Assembly (NCBI GenBank): GCA_039030335.1
Contig: JBCCEJ010000027.1
Location: 1 to 63,994, forward strand
Direction: 5' to 3'
Length of the DNA stretch: 63,994 bases
From: JBCCEJ01 sp039030335
Lineage (GTDB): Bacteria > Pseudomonadota > Gammaproteobacteria > HK1
The notes below the pieces were generated by a model that was given only the letters and a program-made list of their open reading frames with translations, ran no database searches and had not been told where the DNA came from. The translations under genes and the position numbers were made by a program. Shown piece by piece: positions 50,666 to 59,951 of this stretch. The number at the start of each line of letters is the position of its first letter. Within the stretch, counting starts at the first letter, position 1.

Positions 50666-51454
50666 TCAGAGGCTTGGCAATGGCGGCAGTTTCTGTCCCA
50701 GCCATTTCTCCGACATCGCATTCAGTTCGCCGCCGAGCGTCTTGTGCAAAATGAACACGTTCACCCAGCGCAACAGGTCCATGTCGCCGCTCTTGACGCC
50801 AATGAACGCCGGCGACTCTTTGATGATGAACTTCGTTTCGATGTCGAGCTTGGCGTCGTCGGCTGACATCTTGGCAGCCACGGTGTTGCCGGTCACGATC
50901 ACGTCGACCTGCGATGACTGGTACGCGGCGATGGTCGCAGCGTTGTCACCGAAGCGGACGATCTCGGCACTTTTCGGCGCGGTCTTGGTCAGCTCCAGGT
51001 CTTCCAGGGTGCCGCCCGTCAGGCCAACCTTCTTGCCAGCGAGGTCGGCCACGCCGGAGATCGCAACTCCCGAGGGGGCAAAAGCACCGGAGAAAAATGG
51101 CGCGTAAGCGTTTGAGAACCAGATCGACTTGGCGCGCCCCGGGTTAGCCCCCATCGACGAGATCACGAGATCGACCTTGCTGGTTTCCAGGAACGGAATG
51201 CGTTGTTTGGAGGTGACGGGTACGAGTTCCAGGGTCACGCCGAGGTCCTTCGCGATCAGTTTTGCAACGTCTACGTCGTAGCCTTCGTGTTCCCCACTTG
51301 CGCCAAGCGAGCCAAACGGTGGGAAATTCTCGGGTACGGCGATCTTGACCGTGCCGGACTTGAGTACGTCGTCCAGATCGGCGTGCACGACGAAAGGCGT
51401 GGCCAATGCGAGAAGACCGAACGCAGCGGCCAGCGACTTAACTTGCTTGAACAT
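50666..51454 (-). CDS. Polar amino-acid ABC transporter, substrate-binding protein
   Basis: 262 residues, family SBP_bac_3. Signal peptide about 1-25 (SLAAAFGLLALATPFVVHA). Mature part starts LDDVLKSGTVKIAVPENFPPFGSLG, with EHEGYDVDVAKLIAKDLGVTLELVPVTSKQRIPFLETSKVDLVISSMGANPGRAKSI split into the classical lobes, and DLAGKKVGLTGGTLEDLEL. It delivers a polar amino acid to the two permeases encoded upstream. It overlaps the second permease gene by 17 nt. Confidence 0.9.
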   Translation of the reverse strand: MFKQVKSLAAAFGLLALATPFVVHADLDDVLKSGTVKIAVPENFPPFGSLGASGEHEGYDVDVAKLIAKDLGVTLELVPVTSKQRIPFLETSKVDLVISSMGANPGRAKSIWFSNAYAPFFSGAFAPSGVAISGVADLAGKKVGLTGGTLEDLELTKTAPKSAEIVRFGDNAATIAAYQSSQVDVIVTGNTVAAKMSADDAKLDIETKFIIKESPAFIGVKSGDMDLLRWVNVFILHKTLGGELNAMSEKWLGQKLPPLPSL

Positions 51455-52184
51455 TGAGTGACCTCGTTACTGATGGAGACGACCCGTCGTCATCGGTCGC
51501 ACGCGGGCCGCTCCGACCACGACGCTCGAGCCAGATGGCGAGACGGGACAACGGAAAACAGATGGCGAAGTAAATGAACGCCATCAGCGGAAAAATGATG
51601 AATGGCTCGGTGCCGTCTACCGGCGCGTTGGCCCAGCGCTTGCCGATGTTCATCAGGTCGTGGAATCCGATGATGTAGGCGAGCGAGGTGCCCTTGATGA
51701 TCTGCACCATGAATCCGACGGTTGGTGCCAGCGCAAGGCGAACCGCCTGAGGCAACACGACCACGCGAAAGGTCCGCATGAATCCGAGGCCCAAGGCGCG
51801 TGCGGCTTCCCATTGCCCCATCGGCACTGCCTCGACCGCGCCGCGCCAGACTTCGCCGAGATAAGCGCTCGTGAAGAGTGTCAGCGCGATACCGGCCGCC
51901 CACCATGGATCGATATCGGTCGAGAACAGTCGGGGAATGCCGAGTCCGAGCAGGAACAGCAGCATGAGCAGCGGGACGGACTGGAACAGCCAGATATACG
52001 CTGCTGAAAGTGCCCGCACGCTCCTTGCGGGGGCGATGCGTGCCAGCGTCAGAAGTGCGGCGGTGATGCCGCCGCCCACGAATGCGATCAGAGACAGATA
52101 GAGGGTGTACTGGGTAGCGGCGAGTAGTTGGAAAACAACGATGCCTTCCGGTTTACCCAGGATGCTGATCAGCAACTCTTTCAC
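51438..52184 (-). CDS. Polar amino-acid ABC transporter permease 2
   Basis: 248 residues from a GTG at 52184 that overlaps the upstream stop codon (GTGA), a typical coupling. Five or so membrane segments and the EAA loop VEAVPMGQWEAARALGLGFMRTFRVVVLPQAVRLALAPTVG (about 118-155) are present. The frame stays open far upstream but that sequence is not protein-like. Pairs with permease 1; no ATPase gene is present in the cluster. Confidence 0.9.
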   Translation of the reverse strand: MKELLISILGKPEGIVVFQLLAATQYTLYLSLIAFVGGGITAALLTLARIAPARSVRALSAAYIWLFQSVPLLMLLFLLGLGIPRLFSTDIDPWWAAGIALTLFTSAYLGEVWRGAVEAVPMGQWEAARALGLGFMRTFRVVVLPQAVRLALAPTVGFMVQIIKGTSLAYIIGFHDLMNIGKRWANAPVDGTEPFIIFPLMAFIYFAICFPLSRLAIWLERRGRSGPRATDDDGSSPSVTRSLNVQAS

Positions 52185-52861
52185 CGGATGTGCAACCACG
52201 GGCAGAGTCGTCGGTGCAGCAGTGTCAACAAACCTTTGAACGACAGCGCCATGAGCATGTAGAGCGCGGTCAGCGTCAGAAACACCTCGAAGGATCGGAA
52301 CGTGCGACTGTCGATGAAGACGCCAGCGTAGGTAAGATCTCTGGCGCCGATCTCCGAAACTACGCCAGTGGTCAGAAACAGGAAGATGAACTGACTGGTG
52401 AGTGATGGATACATGGTTGCGATCGCCTGCGGCAACGTGATCAGACAGAACACGTGAGCCGGACGAAGCCCCAGTGATCTTGCTGCCTCGTGCTGCCCCG
52501 ACGGTACGGCCCGGTAACCGGCGCGCAGAATCTCGGCGAAGTAGGCGGAGAAGTTCAAGGTCAATGCCAATAGAGCATGACCCCAAAATGGCCACTGGTA
52601 ACCGAGCAGCAACGGCAGCCCGAAAGCGACAAAGAACAACTGCACGATCAGGGGCGTATTGCGGATGAAATCGGTGTACGCAGCGCTCGCGAGACCCAGC
52701 ATGGGGGTCCGGATATGGCGCGTTACGGAGAGCAGCAACGCGAACGCGAGTCCGAAGACCGCGCCGCCGAGCGTAAGGCCGAAACTGAATCCCATGCCTT
52801 CAGCGAGCAATGCCAGATAGTCTGCATTGCGGTAGATCTCGAAGAAGCGCAGTTCATCCAC
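52181..52861 (-). CDS. Polar amino-acid ABC transporter permease 1
   Basis: 226 residues, HisM/GlnP type. Membrane segments at about 19-42, 55-75 and 85-105 among others; DFIRNTPLIVQLFFVAFGLP and the EAA loop YRAVPSGQHEAARSLGLRPAHVFCLITLPQAIATMYPSL. First gene of the transporter operon. The stop codon overlaps the start of permease 2. Confidence 0.92.
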   Translation of the reverse strand: MDELRFFEIYRNADYLALLAEGMGFSFGLTLGGAVFGLAFALLLSVTRHIRTPMLGLASAAYTDFIRNTPLIVQLFFVAFGLPLLLGYQWPFWGHALLALTLNFSAYFAEILRAGYRAVPSGQHEAARSLGLRPAHVFCLITLPQAIATMYPSLTSQFIFLFLTTGVVSEIGARDLTYAGVFIDSRTFRSFEVFLTLTALYMLMALSFKGLLTLLHRRLCPWLHIR

Positions 52862-52991
52862 ACCGTAACCAGACGTTGCGATCGTTTCACGTCAACAAAA
52901 CGCAAGTTCCATGCCACGTCATTTCGTGGTCGCTTCCGGGGGTGTGCGCGCTATCGGTGCAACAGCGTGGTGCACTGCGGATGGCGCAGCC

Positions 52992-53290
52992 TCATCGTGG
53001 TGCTTTCGACGTGCGCTGATGCACCGTTAAAGCCGCGAGCGCGGTCGCCGCTCCGCCAAACAGGGCCGCACCGACCAGTACGGCCACATGAGCCTCGCGC
53101 TGGAGGTCGTGGAGGTTTCCGGCGATCGTCGGCGCACCCGCGCTCACCGCGACCTAGGCGGTCAGGAAAACGCCGATACCGAACGTGCGGCGTCCGCACG
53201 AACTCGCCCGGCTGACGTCGAGAAACGGGGCCGCTGCACGCGCCTCGCCCAACCGGCTGACCCTGTTGCCCCGCACCTCGAGGCGTTCGC
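52992..53290 (-). pseudogene. Remnant of a membrane transporter C-terminus
   Basis: One minus-strand frame reads ...RTFGIGVFLTA, a TAG stop (53154-53156), then a hydrophobic stretch HVAVLVGAALFGGAATALAAL ending in a natural-looking stop at 52992. It resembles the tail of an MFS-type transporter interrupted by a stop, but it is short and the identification is weak. It lies in the 458-nt gap upstream of the permease operon; nothing else is seen in that gap. Confidence 0.3.
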
Positions 53291-53319
53291 AAAGGTCGCC
53301 GGCGAGCGGAGTACCAGCC

Positions 53320-53733
53320 TCAGCCCCAACCGAGTGATTGCAGTGAGTGGGCGTCGTTCCAGATCTTGGTCATGTGCGTGAGCTTGCCGTCAGCGAACTC
53401 CATCGCGTAGACATAGTCGGCCGCAACGCTGTTGCCGGTCGGGGCCATCGGACCGCCGTCAGCGGTGTGGGTCCCATGGAACACGGCGAAAGCGAGCACG
53501 GTCGCGCGCTCCTCATCCGTAGCGAAGCCCTTGAGTTCGTAGTGTCCGTCCGGCAGCGGTACGAGCAGTCCTTTCATCCACTCGGCGTATGCTTCCACGG
53601 TGTTGGTGTCGGCGAGTGCGCCTGACTGGCAACTGAACGTTGCCCCCGGCTTGCAGTACGGCGAGCAGCCGGCCCAGCCTTGGCCCGTTTCGCAAGCTTC
53701 GAAGAACGCTCTGGCAGCTTCTGTAATGCTCAT
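53320..53733 (-). CDS. NTF2/SnoaL-like protein
   Basis: 137 residues with the cone-shaped NTF2-like pattern: N-terminal helix SITEAARAFFEACETGQGW, CKPGATFSCQSGAL, YAEWMKGLLVPLPDGHYELKG, ADYVYAMEFADGKLTHMTKIWND. Family members are small ligand-binding or isomerase/cyclase-like enzymes; no catalytic residue can be assigned. A stand-alone gene in this neighbourhood. Confidence 0.82.
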   Translation of the reverse strand: MSITEAARAFFEACETGQGWAGCSPYCKPGATFSCQSGALADTNTVEAYAEWMKGLLVPLPDGHYELKGFATDEERATVLAFAVFHGTHTADGGPMAPTGNSVAADYVYAMEFADGKLTHMTKIWNDAHSLQSLGWG

Positions 53734-54347
53734 TTGTATGGCTCCATCTTTCGGGTTGGTGGGCGCATCCCGGAGTCAGGCGTGCGGCCGACTTCGGGTC
53801 TGGTTGGCAAATCCTATCTTGCTTTGCCGAGGCAGTGCCGAACCTCCTTCGAATGTAGCAGTTGATGCAGGATTCACCTCCCCCGGACAGGTAGACCCGA
53901 GACGTGCAAAACGGGCACCTTAAGGCGGACGAGCGGAGCCGGCGTGAACGCGAGATGGCGCCCGTGTATGCGGCCGGCCAGAGCTACCAGGAACTCGCCT
54001 GGACCCTCGATATCTCGCCCGCCAACGCAAGCTCGAGCGCGGCCTCGCGCGGGCGCATAGAGCACTCTATCAGGCGGGTCTGACTGTCTCGGTTCGGCGG
54101 CTGCGTTCGATCGCATCGAACCGGCCACGATAAGTGCCAGCGGGACAGTTCGCCCGACTGCCATGGTATCGACGTTTCCGCAATTGGCCGAACTCTGTCC
54201 CGAGACCGGGTTCCAACTTCCATGGGTACTATCGCACGTGCCCCGACCGGCGGCAGAGACCGGATCTCGTCTCAGACGGGACCGGATGATCGATGTAGCA
54301 CCAACTCCAGCTGATCGCGGCGGGTTGCCGCGAAGGATATTCCTGAA
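53734..54347. other. Intergenic region with decayed regulator
   Basis: About 614 nt between the NTF2-like gene and the cyclase gene. Apart from the LuxR-type remnant (53923-54133) I see no gene. The cyclase promoter should lie within it, but I cannot identify it. Confidence 0.45.
53923..54133 (+). pseudogene. Remnant of a LuxR-type helix-turn-helix
   Basis: One frame reads ERSRREREMAPVYAAGQSYQELAWTLDISPANA, matching the GerE/LuxR helix-turn-helix core (REREVxxLxAxGxSxxEIAxxLxISPxTV). After about 54020 the match continues in another frame (RKLERGLARAHRALYQAGLTV) to a TAA near 54131. A frameshift and no start or N-terminal domain mark it as decayed. Confidence 0.4.
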
Positions 54348-56201
54348 ATGAGCGAATTACGCGCATCGGCGGCAGACGGCGGCCCGATCGTGCTGCCTGT
54401 CAGGGCGGACGGTCGGGGGCGACGAATCCCGGTTTCCGCGATCGTGACCCTCGGGTTTGGAGCGCTGGTCGCCGTGGCGGTGGGCCTGGTGCTACTCGTT
54501 GGCATCGGTGGTGCGACGAAGAACACGAGCGTGTTGCTGCAGGACAAGGGCGAGACCGTAGTCGCGCAGGTGGAACGCGATATTCGTGCGCGGTTGAGCC
54601 CGGTCATGTCCCAGGCGCAGGCCATTGCCAGTGCCTTCTCACGTGGCGATATCGGGCTCGATGATCTGCAGAGGCTGGATGCGTACATGTTCGGTGCGCT
54701 CGCTGGCACACCCCAGATCTCGGGCATTGCGATCGTCCAGCCATCGGCCGTGGCGCGCCGTTGGGGTCAACGCGAGCACATCGCGGTTCAGGACGACTGG
54801 AGTGACAATCCCGGTGTCGTGAACTGGTTGAAAGAGGCTCTTTTGCAGACCGAATCGACCTGGCGCCCTCCGTTCTGGACAGATGCGCTGAACTCAGCAG
54901 TCGTTATGTTGGACACCCCGCTGACACGCAACGGGCAGGTGTACGGCATGTTGGCGCAGGTCGTTCCCATCGCCGAATTGTCGCAGACGCTGACAGACAT
55001 GGATCTGCCTGTGGGCTTCACGCCGTTTGTTCTGCATCAACGCGATCGGCTTCTGGCGCATCCGGATATGGTCACATGGGTGCCGCCTGTCACCGGAGCG
55101 GAAGTGCCGCTGCCGGCACTTGCAGAATTCTCCGACGCCGCGCTGAAGCGCATCTGGACACCGGACGAAGACTCCATATTCATTTTGCGTGACATGCAGG
55201 GTGTGGCCGCTGCGGGCGCTGAGATCGATGACGACTTCCACATCTATCTGCATCGCGAGCTTTCGAGCTTCGGCGACTGGACGGTCGGCGTGTACTTCAA
55301 TACGGCGCTCACAGGCTCCGACGAGTACAACCGCCTGGTCCGATCACTGTGGACCGGGCTCGCCGTACTGCTGGTTTCGGTGCTCATCACAGCGCAAGCC
55401 GGACGTGCGCTGAGTCACCCGGTCCAGCAGTTGGCCGAAGCGGCCGTCACGGTTCAATCGGCCGGCCTGGATGCGGCACCGCGCGTAGCCGGCAGCCGCG
55501 TTCGCGAGTTGGACGATGCGGCGCGCGCATTCAATCAAATGGTCATCGGATTGCGCGAGCGCGAGCTGATAAGGCGCACGCTCGGTCGATTCGTGCCCGA
55601 GAAGATTGCCCAATCGCTGCTGTCCGCCGGTGGTGAACTCGCCGTCGCGCGCTCACAGGCCACCATCTTGTTTTGCGACGTGGAGGGCTTTACAGCGCTC
55701 ACTGAAGAAGTCGGTCCGAACGGGATCATGACCCTGTTGAACGAGTACTTCGAGGACATGGTGTCCATCCTCGAACGGCACAATGGTGTCGTGACCCAGT
55801 TCCAGGGTGACGCCATCCTCGCTACGTTCAACGTTCCGGCGCCCGATTACCGCCATGCCGCCAACGCGTTGCGCTCGGCACTCGAAATGCAGGGCTCCGT
55901 TCAGTCACGTCTTTATGCCGGCCGGCGAGTCAGCATACGTATCGGCATCAACACCGGTTCCGTCGTGGCCGGCGCGGTCGGCGCGAGCGGCCGGTTGAGC
56001 TACACGGTGCACGGTGACGCAGTCAACCTCGCTGCACGGCTGGAGTCATTGAACAAGGAACTCGGGACCCGGATCCTGGTGTCCGGACACACCGCGGCGC
56101 TGGTCGATGAGTTCGAGCTACTCGCTGCGGGCGAAACGGTGGTGCGCGGGCAGACGACGCCAATAGCGCTGTACGAACTCAAGGGGATAGCCGAATCGTA
56201 G
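54348..56201 (+). CDS. Membrane receptor adenylate/guanylate cyclase with HAMP linker
   Basis: 617 residues. Membrane segment 30-53, a periplasmic sensor region (about 55-330) with Cache-like character (RDIRARLSPVMSQAQAIASAF; TWRPPFWTDALNSAVVMLDTPL), second membrane segment about 331-350, HAMP (about 351-405) and a class III cyclase domain (about 435-610) with the metal Asp in ILFCDVEGFTALTEE, QGDAILATFN, and YTVHGDAVNLAARLE. It would make cAMP or cGMP in response to an external ligand. All metal and transition-state positions look present. Confidence 0.93.
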   Translation: MSELRASAADGGPIVLPVRADGRGRRIPVSAIVTLGFGALVAVAVGLVLLVGIGGATKNTSVLLQDKGETVVAQVERDIRARLSPVMSQAQAIASAFSRGDIGLDDLQRLDAYMFGALAGTPQISGIAIVQPSAVARRWGQREHIAVQDDWSDNPGVVNWLKEALLQTESTWRPPFWTDALNSAVVMLDTPLTRNGQVYGMLAQVVPIAELSQTLTDMDLPVGFTPFVLHQRDRLLAHPDMVTWVPPVTGAEVPLPALAEFSDAALKRIWTPDEDSIFILRDMQGVAAAGAEIDDDFHIYLHRELSSFGDWTVGVYFNTALTGSDEYNRLVRSLWTGLAVLLVSVLITAQAGRALSHPVQQLAEAAVTVQSAGLDAAPRVAGSRVRELDDAARAFNQMVIGLRERELIRRTLGRFVPEKIAQSLLSAGGELAVARSQATILFCDVEGFTALTEEVGPNGIMTLLNEYFEDMVSILERHNGVVTQFQGDAILATFNVPAPDYRHAANALRSALEMQGSVQSRLYAGRRVSIRIGINTGSVVAGAVGASGRLSYTVHGDAVNLAARLESLNKELGTRILVSGHTAALVDEFELLAAGETVVRGQTTPIALYELKGIAES

Positions 56202-56793
56202 GCCGTGCGCGAGGCGCGGCCGGATTGCTGGTCACTCCATCACCGGTGCCACCGTCGCCCGCGACAGTTTCTCCGCGTCGACACTCATACCGAGTCCGGG
56301 GCCGGTCGGTGCTTGGATTGTTCCGTCCTTGACCGGAAATGGCCCGGTCGGAATGACTTACTGCGCGTGGTACGCCGCCATATAGAATCCGCACTCGCGC
56401 CTCAGTTCCGGAACGGCCGCCCGCACGTGTGTGCCAGCGAGGTGCGCAACGCCAGTCTCGAACCTGCAGCCGCCATGGATATCTATGCCGGCCGCGCAGG
56501 CGATCTCCGACGAGTTCGGAAATCGATAGTCCAGCGGTCTGGCCGGTGTGACCGAGCAGCGCAGCCTCCATTGGCGCCTTCGCTGCCGGGTGACCGATCA
56601 GCACCTGGTCGGCTGCTTTCAGGTGCATTTCTACCTGCACAGGGTTGCGGCCAGGCCGCGTGTGCGGGTTCAGTTTCGCATCGGAGGCACGCGCTCAACT
56701 GTTACCATGAAGCGTGCGATGACTGACCTTGAACGGCTGGATCGACGGACAGGCGCCGCGTCCCTGTTCGCGCACCACACCGGAGGAACACCT
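56202..56793. other. Region between cyclase and XRE gene, mainly a decayed enzyme gene
   Basis: About 590 nt without an intact gene. Most of it is the enolase-superfamily remnant on the minus strand. The last 90 nt upstream of the XRE gene hold its leader; the frame open upstream of the TTG start is probably not translated. Confidence 0.5.
56232..56676 (-). pseudogene. Remnant of a mandelate racemase/muconate lactonizing enzyme
   Basis: At the 5' side the minus strand encodes PVQVEMHLKAADQVLIGHPAAKAPMEAALLGHTGQTAGLSISELVG, close to the N-terminal domain signature of the enolase superfamily (G-x-x-x-AKxAID-x-AL-x-D). At the 3' side another frame encodes PVKDGTIQAPTGPGLGMSVDAEKL..., the typical C-terminus. 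The barrel with the catalytic residues is deleted and the frame broken, so this is a decayed gene. Confidence 0.6.
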
Positions 56794-57168
56794 TTGAATT
56801 CCACGACAACAGATGACACTGTCACCGGCGGGCCTGCGGAAACACTGGGTGATCGTATCCGCGAAGCACGCTTGCACCGCGGCCTTTCCGTCGAAGCACT
56901 GGCTCGCAACATGGGCGTTGAAACGGCTTCGCTCGCGGCGTGGGAGTCGGGCGAGCGCCAGCCTCGCGCAAACCGCCTGAACCTGTTGAGCGGCATGCTG
57001 GATGTGACACTCGCCTGGCTGCTCGACGGAGGCAGTCAGGGCTCGCCAACGGCGAGGAACCTGGATATCGAAGAGATGCGCGGCGAGTTGGAGCGCGTCT
57101 CGCAGCAGCTGACCGCGCTCGCGGGCGTGGTGGATTCTCTCCGCGAACGCCTGTCGGATTCCGCTTAG
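56794..57168 (+). CDS. XRE-type helix-turn-helix regulator
   Basis: 124 residues from a TTG at 56794 with an excellent GGAGG seven bases before it. Residues about 15-75 are an HTH_3/XRE domain (LGDRIREARLHRGLSVEALARNMGVETASLAAWESGERQPRANRLNLLSGMLDVTLAWLL in two parts), followed by a short coiled coil (about 92-120) probably for dimerisation. In-frame ATGs at 56707 and 56719 are possible but lack a ribosome site. Confidence 0.85.
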   Translation: MNSTTTDDTVTGGPAETLGDRIREARLHRGLSVEALARNMGVETASLAAWESGERQPRANRLNLLSGMLDVTLAWLLDGGSQGSPTARNLDIEEMRGELERVSQQLTALAGVVDSLRERLSDSA

Positions 57169-57277
57169 CTGAGCCGGCAACCAAGTGTCGCCGTGCGCGC
57201 CGGACATGCGCGACCGAACCTCCGGCCCTCGCCTGCAGGAAGTCCACGGTCGCTTCCGGCCACCATGGACTTGAGTT

Positions 57278-58186
57278 TCAAAGATCGCACTGGCGTGCTT
57301 CTTCGACCAGCCAATCGCGGAACGCGCTGACGCGCCCGGGTGACACCGCGACGTGCGGGCAGAGCAGGTAGTAGCCGAACGTCAGGAGTCTCGACAACGC
57401 CTCTTCGAACGGCTGGACAAGGCGTCCGCTCGCCAGTTCGTCGGCAACCAGCTTATCGCCGACCAGGGCCACGCCCTGACCATCCAGCGCGGCCTGGATA
57501 GCCATGCTCTCCATCGAAAAACGCGGGCCGCGGTTTGGATCTACCTCATGCAGTCCGGCGGCCAACAGCCACATTCGCCAGCTGGCCTCGGCGTCTTTCC
57601 ACTCGACGTGTAAGAGGGTGTGGTGGCGCAGGTCGCGGGGGTGTTGCAGCCGGTGTCTGCCCTCGAGCAGCACGGGGCTGCAAACCGGTGTGTTGTGCTG
57701 CCCGAAGAGGTAATCGACCCGAGCGCCCTCGTAGTCGCCAGGGCCGTAGCGGATAGCGACGTCTGCTTGGTCGCGCAGAAGGTCGACGCGGCGGTCAGTG
57801 CCGTCGATGCGAATCTCGATGTCGGGGTGTTTACGGCGAAAACGATCCAGGCGGGGTACCAGCCACATCGCCCCAAACGACGGGCTTACGCTAACCGTCA
57901 ACAACCGGCTGTCCCGATGGGTACGCAGTTCCTGCACGCCCTCGGCGAGCTTGCCGAATCCCGCGCCGAGTGCTGGTAGTGCCGACCGCCCCGCCTCGGT
58001 CAGGTGTATCGCCCGAGTACTGCGGGTGAACAGCTTGAGCCCCAGCAGTGATTCGAGTGTCTTGATCTGGTGACTGATGGCGGCCGGCGTTACGTGAAGC
58101 TCCGCCGCCGCTTTCGTAAAACTCAAATGCCGGCCCGCAGCCTCGAAGGCGCGCAGGGCGTTCAACGGCGGGAATGACTCAGGCAT
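57278..58186 (-). CDS. LysR-type regulator, GcvA-like
   Basis: 302 residues. N-terminal LysR helix-turn-helix (PPLNALRAFEAAGRHLSFTKAAAELHVTPAAISHQIKTLE, 6-45) is strikingly GcvA-like, and the effector domain has VSVSPSFGAMWLVPRLDRFRRKHPDIEIRI and DLLRDQADVAIRYGPGDY. GcvA regulates glycine cleavage, but many paralogues control adjacent divergent genes. It is divergent from the EamA exporter, which is therefore its likely target. The AT-rich gap between them (58187-58335) should hold the operators. Confidence 0.92.
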   Translation of the reverse strand: MPESFPPLNALRAFEAAGRHLSFTKAAAELHVTPAAISHQIKTLESLLGLKLFTRSTRAIHLTEAGRSALPALGAGFGKLAEGVQELRTHRDSRLLTVSVSPSFGAMWLVPRLDRFRRKHPDIEIRIDGTDRRVDLLRDQADVAIRYGPGDYEGARVDYLFGQHNTPVCSPVLLEGRHRLQHPRDLRHHTLLHVEWKDAEASWRMWLLAAGLHEVDPNRGPRFSMESMAIQAALDGQGVALVGDKLVADELASGRLVQPFEEALSRLLTFGYYLLCPHVAVSPGRVSAFRDWLVEEARQCDL

Positions 58187-58335
58187 CCCTCAATTATTAA
58201 ACAATTCTAATCAGTCTATGAAGCCTTTTCGTTTGTCGCTGGGCCGTCAAGATCATATTTTTCAGCAAGTTTTACGAAGTTAGCGGGAAATCATCAGGAT
58301 GTGTCCGCTGCTGAATTCATGAGTGGAACTGATTG

Positions 58336-59229
58336 ATGGATCAACCGGCTGACGGTGCGGCCCGGTCGGACTACTACCTCGGTGTCACGTTCGTTGTCGT
58401 AGCTGCGGCGACTTACAGTACCGCCGGATTGTTCACGAAGGGCGTTTCCGCAGGCGCTTGGGAGGTGATCTTCTGGCGTGGAATTTTCGCCTCTGCGTTC
58501 ACCGTTCTCTGGACGCTCGCGCGCAGAAGTTGGACCGCGGAGTTTGCCCGCATGGGCAGCAGCGGATGGGCGGTTGGAATCGTCGGAGCGCTTGGCTCCG
58601 CGGCATTCATCCCGGCATTTAAGTTGACGACGATTGCGAATGTCTCACTGATCTACGCGGTCGCACCGCTTGTTGCCGCATTGTTGGGGTGGCTCGCCAT
58701 CGGTGAGCGTGCCTCGGCGCGGACCCTGGTCGGAAGCGCGGTCGCTCTCGGTGGTATTGCGATTATCGTTTCGGGTTCGCTTGGCGAGGCTAGCCTGACC
58801 GGTGATTTGCTCGCTCTTTGCATGACTGTCGCGATGGCCTCGATCATGGTCATCTACAGGAAGTACCCGGGCACACCGGGTGCAGGTCCGTCAGCCTTGC
58901 AGTCGTTATTGCTGCTGCCGGTCGCTGCAGTCGTCAGTTCCCCGTTGCAGATCGAGCGGACCGAGATGATGGTGCTCGCAGCGTTTGGCCTGCTGTTCGC
59001 CGTTTCGTCGGTTGCACTGGCAGAGGGCGCGAAGCGCATCGCTACAGGACAAACTGCGTTGCTGAGCGCCTTGGAAACGCCGCTGGCCCTCGTCTTTGCG
59101 TTGCTGTTCTTCGATGAGGTTCCCGGCTCCGTCGTGCTGCTCGGCGGCGGCCTGGTGCTTGCAGCCGTGCTGCTATCTTTGCTCGCGCCCGACCGGGCAG
59201 CCGCGCGCCGGGGTGCGCCGCTCAGATGA
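58336..59229 (+). CDS. EamA/DMT family exporter
   Basis: 297 residues with ten hydrophobic segments arranged as two EamA repeats. Typical features are SAGAWEVIFWRGIFASAF, TIANVSLIYAVAPLVAALLGWLAIGER in repeat one, and TGQTALLSALETPLALVFALLFFDEVPGSVVLLGGGLVLAAVL in repeat two. Such proteins export amino acids or related metabolites. An in-frame TTG one codon earlier is a possible alternative start. Probably controlled by the divergent LysR regulator. Confidence 0.92.
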   Translation: MDQPADGAARSDYYLGVTFVVVAAATYSTAGLFTKGVSAGAWEVIFWRGIFASAFTVLWTLARRSWTAEFARMGSSGWAVGIVGALGSAAFIPAFKLTTIANVSLIYAVAPLVAALLGWLAIGERASARTLVGSAVALGGIAIIVSGSLGEASLTGDLLALCMTVAMASIMVIYRKYPGTPGAGPSALQSLLLLPVAAVVSSPLQIERTEMMVLAAFGLLFAVSSVALAEGAKRIATGQTALLSALETPLALVFALLFFDEVPGSVVLLGGGLVLAAVLLSLLAPDRAAARRGAPLR

Positions 59230-59455
59230 CGTGCCTCAGGCGGGTTGTCAGAGTCCTGCAGGCAGACCTCAGCGACCGCAAATCGTCACGCGGCGGACTC
59301 GCGACGGTGCTTTGGGTGGTCTGGCGGGGCCGTTGCGCGAGAAGCGCTCCGACCGGTGGAGCGGCGGGGCTGGCTGCCCCGCGTCGTCTGAAGCTTGCCC
59401 GGCTCGGGTGGTCATACGGTACGAGCCGGGCGGTCTCGAAGCGTATCCGGTGGCG

Positions 59456-59899
59456 TTACTTGACCCGGAACGTGCCTTTCATGATCGACCAATGGCCCGG
59501 GAACGAGCAGAAGAAAGTGTACTCCTTGCCGGCCATGCCGCTGACGTCGATGTCGACGCTGGTCGACTCACCGCCGCCGATGATCTTGGTAGCCGCAAGC
59601 ACCCGCTTGTCACCGGGCGGAACATAGTTGTTGTCGAGTCCGGCGCCGACGGCATCCGTCGCAACTGCCTGGAAGTCACCTGATGCACTCAGTACGAAGT
59701 TGTGGCCCATGACGTTGGCCGCCAGCTTGCCGGTGTGCTTCAGCGTGACTTTGACCGTCCCGCAGGATGCGTTGGCTTCAATGAGATTGGTCGAAAACTG
59801 CAACGCGTCGTTCCCTTCGATGGTGAACTCGCAGTCGGCTGCCATTACAGGACCGGCGAATAGTGCGAGTACCAGCGCTGGTAGAAGTTTATTACGCAT
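59456..59899 (-). CDS. azu: Azurin
   Basis: 147 residues from the ATG at 59899. Signal peptide 1-20 (ALVLALFAGPVMA). The mature type I copper protein shows the azurin start ADCEFTIEGNDALQFSTN, and copper ligands His66 (MGHNF), Cys131, His136 and Met140 in FCSFPGHWSIMKG. The Cys22-Cys46 disulfide pair is conserved. It is a periplasmic electron carrier. The gene is monocistronic on the minus strand, 220 nt downstream of the chelatase gene. Confidence 0.95.
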   Translation of the reverse strand: MRNKLLPALVLALFAGPVMAADCEFTIEGNDALQFSTNLIEANASCGTVKVTLKHTGKLAANVMGHNFVLSASGDFQAVATDAVGAGLDNNYVPPGDKRVLAATKIIGGGESTSVDIDVSGMAGKEYTFFCSFPGHWSIMKGTFRVK

Positions 59900-59951
59900 G
59901 GGTGGATCTCCTTTCGTGTAAATCCGCTTGAGATGAAGAAATCTGTTTCCG

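Noticed and set aside
52951..53292. 113-codon minus-strand frame upstream of the permeases
   Set aside because: Arg/Pro-rich and not protein-like; a different frame of the same DNA resembles a decayed transporter tail.
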